Assembly: GCA_003833135.1 (NCBI GenBank)
Contig: QZLH01000332.1
Location: 64,698-77,941 of the forward strand
Length of the DNA stretch: 13,244 nucleotides
DNA from: Oehlia diaphana
Taxonomy: Eukaryota; Glomeromycota; Glomeromycetes; Glomerales; Glomeraceae
Direction: 5' to 3'
Notes under the pieces: generated by a model
What the model saw: the letters and a program-made list of their open reading frames with translations, nothing else
What the model was told of the DNA's origin: nothing
Databases searched by the model: none
Made by a program: the position numbers and the translations under genes
Shown: piece by piece, positions 7,532 through 13,244 of the stretch
Layout: each line of letters begins with the position of its first letter
Numbering within the stretch: position 1 is the stretch's first letter

Positions 7532-9811
7532 CGAGTGGTCGCCGCTATAGGTTGTGTATTTTACCATTGCGAAAATAATTAATAAACTTGAAACATAAAT
7601 TAATTAAAATATTTCATTTTTTAGATTTCGGGACTACGTTTTCGGTAAGATAGTTATATAATCGACAAATTCAATATAATGTTCTAAAAATATTTAATAA
7701 ATTTATATTATACAGGGATTCGCTTACGCGTATAAATCGACTCCTTCAAAAATAATTATACATAAAAATTGGCAAAATTATATTGGTTATTTTAAAACTC
7801 CAACAGTGTTAAAATATAATGGATCATTTAATGTAATAGATTGGGGATATTCCGCATTGGCTGAACAGCCAGAAAAACAGAATAATAAGAAAAAGAAGAA
7901 AAATAAAAAAAAGCAATCTATTGCTACTCACATTGCGGAAAGATTTAAATTACACTTGTGTAAAATGGAAGATAAAGATAAAATATATCTACCAAAGGGT
8001 TTAAATTTTAAAACTGCTATAACTGATTATCTCAGAAAAATGGGTAAAGTTATGAAGGATACTTTAAATGATTCTGGGACAGAAGTTGACTTCTTCAAAC
8101 AAGTTTTACTAATTATGACGGTAAATTCTCTTTTTACTGTCACTTTAATTTTAAGCAATATTCTTTTACTACGTACTATATGTAAATTCATTAAATATTA
8201 TGTCTATTATAGGTTCCAGCTGAATTTGATAATCAAAAGATAGGCGTTATGCGTGAATGTGCGTTTAAAGCTGGGCTAATTCAACATAAGAACAGTCCAC
8301 ATTTGAAATTTACAACTGAACGTAAGTACAAATTATCAAATAATTAATTTATCATAGTAATAATTAATATATTTCCTACGGGATTTTTTTTTTAGCCGAG
8401 GCTGCTGCGGTTAACTGTATGGATATTTTAAAAGAACTTGGTGTTGGTGTTGATAGTAAGTATCATTATCATTTTAAAAATTATTTTGAAAAAAAATTTT
8501 TTATGTGTTTTTTATTTTCCAGAATCATTCATGGTTGTTGATTGTGGTGGTGGAACCGTTGACTTAACAACTCGAAAACTCTTGGAGGGTAATAAACTTG
8601 GTGAAAAAATCAAAAGAAAAGGAGGTTATTGTGGTGGAAGTTTTGTTGACGATGAATTTATTGAGTTTATTAGTCGTAAAGTTGGCCACTCGGCAATTAA
8701 ACTTTTAAAAGAAAATAATTATGGCCAGTTACAATATATAGTTCAAGAATTTTGTAGACGCATCAAATTCCCGTTCACTGGAAAAGAAGCGGATTTTAAA
8801 CCATTTAATTTAGACTTAGAAGGTAATTTATAAACGTTATGACATTTTGAAATTTTATCAATTTTATTAAACTTTTTTTTTTCTTATTTAAATAGAATTA
8901 TGTCCGGTTATTAAGCAATATGTTAAAGGCTCTGAACGTAATGAAATGGAAGAAGAAGAATGGACTATCGAATTAAAATTTGGAGATGTTAAAAATATGT
9001 TTGACGTGGTGATAAATAAAATTTTAGATTTGATTAGCGCACATCTTGACGAAAGTAATGAAGAAGTTTCAGCTATGTTGTTGGTTGGTGGATTCAGTGA
9101 ATCTAAATATTTGCGGGAAAAAGTCAAAGAAAAATTTAATAGCAAGTTGAAAATTTCTTTTCCTGAAAGTCCGGCAACAGCAATTGTTGAAGGAGGTAAT
9201 TTATATTGATTAGATATACATCTTTTTTCTTTTGGTTCAAACTCATTTTTATTTCATGATTTTATTAATCTTAGCTGTTCAATATGGATTGAATCGTGAC
9301 GTCATTGCCACTCGTGTCTTGAAATGGACATACGGTGATTATTTAAAACTTTGATATGAATTGAAATGAATATTTAGCTGACTTTTCTTTATCTGTACTA
9401 GGTACTGATGTCGCTCGTATGTGGAAATCAGGTGATCCGGATAATCGAAAGATTCCGAGTGATGGGTTTATGGGTATGGGTGATAGGATTATTGAATTTT
9501 CACGATTGATAAAATGTGGTGAAGAAATTCCCGTTAATGCAGCAATTCCAAGAATATTTACGCCAGGACATGTATTTCAAAGATTTATGGGTTTAGATAT
9601 ATATATTACTGACAAAGAGGATGCAGATTTTTGTGATTCAGATGGTGTAAAACCACTTGGTAATTGGGTTATCGACTTACCCATAACGTTTAGTCCAAGA
9701 CCCATTCTATTTTTCTTGATTTTTGGCGAAATCGAAATTAGTGCCATTGCTGTGAATTTAGAAACTGGTCGTAAACATGAAACTACATTTAAATTTGACG
9801 AAGATTTTTAA
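7364..9811 (+). CDS. Hsp70-like (HSPA12-type) actin-fold ATPase, nine exons
   Basis: I join exons 7364-7550, 7625-7644, 7716-8120, 8213-8321, 8396-8455, 8523-8822, 8896-9195, 9275-9334 and 9402-9811. All eight introns (67-92 nt) are GT-AG, phases agree throughout, and the product is 616 residues ending in TAA. The ATG at 7364 is the first after an in-frame TAG at 7346. Hsp70 nucleotide-binding signatures appear in order: phosphate-1 DFGTTFSGF (residues 63-71), phosphate-2 VDCGGGTVDL (266-275) and adenosine motif LVGGFSES (423-430). Connecting phrases such as FKTPTVLKYNGS, VPAEFD, FTTEPEAAA, YGQLQYIVQEFCRR and RVLKWTYGTD match the divergent HSPA12-like Hsp70 group as I remember it from Rhizophagus. 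The canonical Hsp70 substrate-binding domain and EEVD-type tail are absent; the last 135 residues are family-specific. Role: probably an ATP-binding chaperone-like or signalling protein, cytosolic or nuclear (no signal peptide). Substrate and partners are unknown. Odd features are residues 1-58 (three acidic repeats) and a lysine-rich insert at about 120-136. The gene appears intact. Confidence 0.9.
7625..7644 (+). other. 20-nt microexon (exon 2) carrying the ATP-phosphate motif
   Basis: This exon lies between an intron ending TTTTTTAG (7624) and one beginning GTAAGA (7645). With the last G of exon 1 it encodes exactly DFGTTFS, the phosphate-1 loop of the actin/Hsp70 ATPase fold. Skipping it would remove the catalytic loop and shift the frame; reading through intron 1 reaches a stop at 7580. 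The exon is required for a functional product. Confidence 0.85.
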
Positions 9812-9862
9812 AGATATTTTTTTTTATGTAAAAATGTAAAATTATGCATTAAATATCTTTAA
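9808..9862 (+). repeat. 12-bp inverted repeat spanning the Hsp70-like stop codon
   Basis: TTAAAGATATTT (9808-9819) and AAATATCTTTAA (9851-9862) are perfect reverse complements with a 31-nt AT-rich loop. The left arm contains the TAA stop (9809-9811). In the mRNA this would fold into a 3'-UTR stem beginning at the stop codon. It could affect 3'-end processing, stability or termination. No AATAAA hexamer is visible close by, so the cleavage site is not assigned. Confidence 0.5.
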
Positions 9863-10613
9863 CATATCATAGTTAACACTATTTTATAAAAAATTGTTAT
9901 TTATAAACATGCTTTGACAAAAATCTTTTAATACATTCGGTAATTTTGACTAAAATTTATTTATAATTGCTGTAGTGATACTAATGACTATTAAATGTCG
10001 CATTTTGTCTACACTTTTATTTTTTTTAGATCTTTTAGTTAAAAAATATTTTTATTTTTTTATTATTTATTTTGTTTAACGGAAAATGGCCTTCCCTTAT
10101 AAAAAGGTACAACGAAGGATATTTGCAGAATTACAGTAATTCAATAAGAGATATCGACATAAGAATTCTACTGCAATAGGGAAATATAGTTTAAGATGTA
10201 AGTGAACAAGCAATAGGTGTATAATAAGCAAAAAGCAAGGACCATACAGACGAAACCCCTATAGAAAAGTAGGTTGACCTCGGCACTACCTCATTTTTCG
10301 TCATCTATTATCCTCGTTTCTGTTGCATTCGAATACTTGTATTTTGTTATTGAAATTTGTAGTACATTCATATCCACTATTTTTTTTTAATTATCAAGTA
10401 TTTACTGTTTATTATATGACAAATGTACGAAATGACTGATATTAAAATATCACGTGGAATTCTGAAATTTGGTTATTCACTTTTTATTCGAATTATTCGG
10501 ATTTCGTTACTCCGTAATCTTTCCCTTTAAGGATACTAAATAAGCGTAATTTGAAAATTTGTATATTTAAAATGCCAATTTCATTGGAAAATTTTTTTTT
10601 CATTTTTAACAAA
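9863..10613. other. AT-rich spacer between Hsp70-like gene and pseudogene
   Basis: There is no gene by ORF length or motif. The stretch contains TATAAAAAG at 10098-10106 in a slightly less AT-rich patch (about 10080-10330), the 15-nt near-palindrome GAATTAC-A-GTAATTC at 10128-10142 and a CACGTG hexamer near 10452. The patch may be remains of the promoter of the decayed gene to its right, but about 500 bp is a long distance. Nothing resembling a tRNA or a small structured RNA was convincing. Confidence 0.45.
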
Positions 10614-11512
10614 ATGACATATATATCAAAGAAAGTCAAAAAACAAAAATACTGAAACTAAAGTTCCTCCAAGTTCTGAAACTAAAATTTCTCCAAGTTC
10701 TGAAAGTAAAGTTCTTCCTCGAACTCTGAAACTAAAATTCCTTCCTCAAGTTCTGAAACTAAAGTTCCTTCTCCGAGTTCTGATAATGAATCTGTTGATA
10801 CTTTAAGTTTAGAAAATGAAACGTTAAGTTTAGATAATGAATCGTTTATATCATTTAAAACAATAACTAATTCAACTGTGGATATATCATTAAAATCTAT
10901 CACTCGGTCCATTTCTATACTTAGTATTAATACGCTTAAAAGAAAGAAGGAACAACTTGTTACAGCAGTAAGAGATAAATTAAAAGGAATTTCTTCTTTA
11001 AGTTTTAAAAATGATTTTAAGAATTTTATTGATAAAGAGAAAAGATAAAAAATTAGAGGATAATTTTTTAGGTTATTATGAGTGTATAATTCCTAATAAT
11101 AAAGAATTATCTATTCCAAAAATTTATTTATCTACAGCTAGATTTACATGAAGAAAAATCCGAAAATTCTGAAAAAGCAAAACGTTTAGTTTTAACAAAA
11201 ATTAAAGAATCTCCATATAATCCATTTAATAATAACATAATTTCATTATTTTATTATTACTGGTAAACATGAACAAAATTCGAATGGTACAGGATGAACT
11301 GGAATAAAGTATAACAAATTACCTAAATGGATGTTGGATGATTTATTAAATATGTAGTAAATTGTACACCTGTGAAAGGACTTGGAACTTACAATGTATT
11401 TGTTGATAAAATTGAAGATACAAATATATTTAAAAATATTGAATTAAATAAATTGGAAGAAAAAGCAAAAAATGAAACATCCAAAACCTTCTTAAGTAAA
11501 GTTATTCAGTAG
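10614..11512 (+). pseudogene. Decayed gene with SETK-repeat N terminus, unknown family
   Basis: Protein-like sequence runs left to right but jumps between frames. It starts with ATG at 10614 (MTYISKK), then moves in order through: a SETKVPPS repeat (10618-10724); a shifted frame with DNESVDTLSLENETLS and KRKKEQLVTAVRDKLKG, ending at TAA 11046; GYYECIIPNNKELSIPKIY to TGA 11149; EEKSENSEKAKRLVL to TAA 11264; ITGKHEQNSNGTG, a TGA at 11295 and KYNKLPKWMLDDLLNM to TAG 11355; and GLGTYNVFVDKIED to TAG 11510. At least five frameshifts, several in A runs, and one in-frame TGA are needed. Successive frames abut or overlap, so introns cannot explain the jumps. The protein would have been about 290 residues: a Ser/Glu/Thr/Lys repeat, an acidic repeat, then a basic, probably helical part. 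I do not recognise the family. Its clear amino acid bias and directional order make a former gene much more likely than chance ORFs. Confidence 0.65.
10651..10778 (+). repeat. Five-copy 24-27-bp coding minisatellite (SETK repeats)
   Basis: The units are 10651-10674, 10675-10698, 10699-10724, 10725-10751 and 10752-10778. They follow the pattern TCTGAAACTAAAGTTCCT plus a short CT/CCA-rich end and encode Ser-Glu-Thr-Lys-(Val/Ile)-Pro/Ser-rich octa- or nonapeptides. Units 1-2 are 24 bp, unit 3 is 26 bp and units 4-5 are 27 bp. The 26-bp unit is what shifts the frame. A second coding repeat follows at 10803-10844: two 21-bp units encoding LSLENET and LSLDNES. Confidence 0.75.
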
Positions 11513-12334
11513 GTTCAAATCTACTTACAGTATATATAAATTTTTATCATGATTGAATAAATATTTATTTATGTTTTTTGTAATGCCACCAATACGCAGA
11601 ATTTTTATCTTTAAAATTTACTGTAAAATTTATCAAAAAAAGTATTTTTAAAAAATTTTTTATTGAAATGGTTGAAATTCGATAATTTATGAGGTGATGA
11701 CAAAAACACACAAAAAAAACACAAAAAATTATATCAAAAAACACTCAAAAAAAAACACATATAATGTGTGTCATGTAATACGAAATCACAAAATCTTAAG
11801 TTTTATTGCATTAAAAGCCTTTAAAAGATTGGAATTTGACACAAAGCTACAAATGATCTTTGATCATGTGACCAAGGCACTATTTAATTGATGTTCGTTT
11901 TTTATTTATTTTTATATAAAATTTAAAGGTTATGCATAAAATGAATAATCCAAGTTAATAAAGAATTCAAATATGTTGTTTAGGTTAAATTTTAATTATT
12001 TTTACCTACACCAACTATAGTTTATTACACTAAATTTCACTTAAATAGTGTTCGAGATGTAAAAGATTGATCAATTAAATAAATTTTATTAAAATAAAAT
12101 CCCATAATATAACATAATAATAAATAAACAAACTTTGTAGCAACTTATTAAAAATATTTCTCCCTTTTCTTTCTATTTCAAAGCTATAATATGATTTTAA
12201 TTAGTTAATAAGCTTTTAAATAAAAAATTATATAGATAGAGTATTTCCATATAAATGTGTAAAGTAGTGCCATAAAATACCATTTTACTGCTTCCCAAGA
12301 GGTCTGAAAATACTTTGATTAGTTTAGTTGTAAT
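11513..12334. other. AT-rich spacer
   Basis: There is no supported gene. The only open frame of note (11694-11891) begins in a CA/A simple repeat and is judged a chance ORF, although its second half (about 39 residues) is not low-complexity. A small inverted repeat, ACACAT-ATA-ATGTGT, lies at about 11755-11769. Confidence 0.45.
11699..11760. repeat. A-rich simple repeat with ACAC units
   Basis: Runs of five to nine A are punctuated by CAC or CAC-like units. It is low-complexity DNA and the source of the Lys/Thr/Asn-rich start of the spurious ORF there. Confidence 0.6.
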
Positions 12335-12410
12335 GTGATTCTAGTGTAGTATCTTTTTTATTCACTGTGATCTAAGTGTAATTTTAGTGTGATTCAAGTG
12401 TGATTCAAGT
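12335..12410. repeat. 11-bp degenerate minisatellite
   Basis: Four units in exact 11-bp register lie at 12367, 12378, 12389 and 12400: GTGATCTAAGT, GTAATTTTAGT, GTGATTCAAGT and GTGATTCAAGT. A fifth, GTGATTCTAGT, is out of register at 12335-12345. The array continues to the right of the inserted element as GATTCAAGT-GAGATCTTAGA (12654 onward), so it was a single array before insertion. Confidence 0.7.
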
Positions 12411-12653
12411 AAGGTTGCTTGCCGAAACCTAAGGGTTTAGGCAAGATGGCGTTTTGCCGAAAAGCGAAATTCTGCCGAAACTATATTAAAGTTATATTAA
12501 AAAACTGGCAAAACTCTGGAGAAAGGCGAAACTGCTGAAACTTATTATAAATGCTGAAACTGCCAAAACTCTGCCGAAACTATAATAAATCTATAGTAAA
12601 ATTTTGACGAAACTAATCATAGGATTTTGAAGAGATTTAGACAAGCAACCTTA
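12410..12653. mobile_element. MITE-like non-autonomous hAT-type element (244 bp)
   Basis: The 5' end TAAGGTTGCTTGCC (12410-12423) and 3' end GACAAGCAACCTTA (12640-12653) are inverted repeats matching at 13 of 14 positions. Both sides are flanked by the same 8 bp, GATTCAAG (12402-12409 and 12654-12661), consistent with a target duplication. An 8-bp duplication and termini of the form YARNG (here TAAGG) are typical of hAT transposons (established knowledge). The 244-bp body has no ORF, so it would depend on a transposase elsewhere. Internal structure includes a 28-nt hairpin at 12418-12445 and an imperfect 20-bp direct repeat (19/20) at 12471-12490 and 12570-12589. GCCGAAAC-type motifs are spread through the body. 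One caveat is that the duplication lies in a tandem array containing the same 8 bp, so the array could mimic it. Confidence 0.75.
12418..12445. repeat. Subterminal hairpin of the MITE
   Basis: CTTGCC pairs with GGCAAG (12440-12445) and AAACC (12425-12429) pairs with GGTTT (12434-12438). There is one G/A mismatch between the two stems and the loop is TAAG. The right arm GGTTTAGGCAAG matches GATTTAGACAAG at the element's 3' end (12634-12645) in 10 of 12 positions, so the left terminus can pair either locally or with the far end. Confidence 0.65.
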
Positions 12654-12661
12654 GATTCAAG

Positions 12662-13244
12662 TGAGATCTTAGAGTAAAGAATAAAAATATCAGTCTATTT
12701 TTGACTAAACCTTACAAATTCATAGTATATACACGTATTTATTGAAATATTTTAAAAAATATAGTAGAACTATAAAAAATTTAGACTTTAAATATAAAGA
12801 ATGAAAATTTTTTTTCATATATAAAATTTTTTTGTTATATGATCAACATTAATTTCAACTATTTTGAAAGTAAAAATGAAATAACTTATTGATTATTACA
12901 AAAATTATAGTATAAAATTATAAAAAAATAGAAACTCGCTTATTTTTTCCTTTCTACCATCCATTATTGCATAGACATGTGTATGATTTATATTTTAATG
13001 CTATGCAATCACGTATTTGTTTTATCAAAATCACATTATACAATTACATTTAAAAATACTCCCTATATCATGTATATAATTAATTTAATCTGTGTATTAC
13101 AGACCCTTGCGAAAGTAATGGCAGTCTGTTTTTTAACAATATATGCATATTTTTATAATAAAACACCAAAAAATTTTTTTATATTCTGAAAGATGGATGA
13201 AAATTACATATATTTTATTAATTGACTAATATTTGGTGTGGCCA
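12662..13244. other. AT-rich spacer to window end
   Basis: After the last minisatellite remnant, nothing coding is supported. The plus ORF at 12977-13189 is hydrophobic and AT-codon driven, of chance length, with no motif. There are no repeats of note apart from short A and T runs. Confidence 0.45.

Noticed and set aside
8888..9145. Minus-strand 85-residue ORF opposite exon 7
   Set aside because: It is the antisense of the conserved Hsp70-like ATPase exon; the sense frame carries the family motifs.
10320..10345. tRNA B-box-like string near GCATTCGAATAC
   Set aside because: No A box at the right distance and no cloverleaf could be drawn.
10682..10912. Minus-strand 76-residue ORF with SELGEGTLVSELEEG repeats
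   Set aside because: The repeats mirror the sense-strand SETK minisatellite. The sense strand continues as protein-like sequence for 700 bp, while the antisense does not.
11694..11891. Plus-strand 65-residue Lys/Thr/Asn-rich ORF
   Set aside because: It starts in an A/CA simple repeat, is of chance length and matches no known motif.
12977..13189. Plus-strand 70-residue hydrophobic ORF
   Set aside because: Composition reflects AT-rich DNA; no promoter, motif or repeat supports it.

Overview
The window looks like nuclear DNA of a very AT-rich fungus, most probably an arbuscular mycorrhizal fungus (Glomeromycotina, Rhizophagus type). Three things point there: long AT-rich spacers with homopolymer runs; a protein gene interrupted by eight short (67-92 nt) GT-AG introns; and two protein families I associate with the large lineage-expanded families of Rhizophagus, a divergent HSPA12-like Hsp70 and a coiled-coil protein of unknown function. 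The organism call is inference from remembered family resemblance, not from a search.

Layout. Positions 1-218 are clearly richer in GC and CpG than the rest (about 46% GC over the first 180 bases) and have no convincing ORF. Positions 219-5427 are almost gene-free, with hairpins, perfect palindromes, a T20 tract and a few weak ORF fragments, the best being a 55-codon ORF at 2320-2153 on the minus strand. Positions 5428-6705 (minus) hold an intact, apparently intronless gene for a 425-residue coiled-coil protein with a Ser/Asp tail. A 658-bp spacer separates it from a divergent plus-strand gene at 7364-9811, which I resolve into nine exons encoding a 616-residue Hsp70-like ATPase with a repeated poly-aspartate N-terminal extension. 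The gene ends in a 12-bp inverted repeat that includes its stop codon.

After a spacer with no visible gene, positions 10614-11512 hold a decayed plus-strand gene. It starts with a Ser-Glu-Thr-Lys octapeptide minisatellite, and its reading frame can be followed only by changing frame at least five times. Positions 12335-12410 are an 11-bp minisatellite interrupted by a 244-bp MITE-like element (12410-12653). The element has 14-bp terminal inverted repeats and an 8-bp target duplication, as expected of a non-autonomous hAT-type transposon. The remainder to 13244 is AT-rich spacer.

The two intact genes may share the 658-bp divergent promoter region. Nothing in the sequence otherwise links their functions. 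I see no rRNA, tRNA, CRISPR or prokaryotic operon structure.
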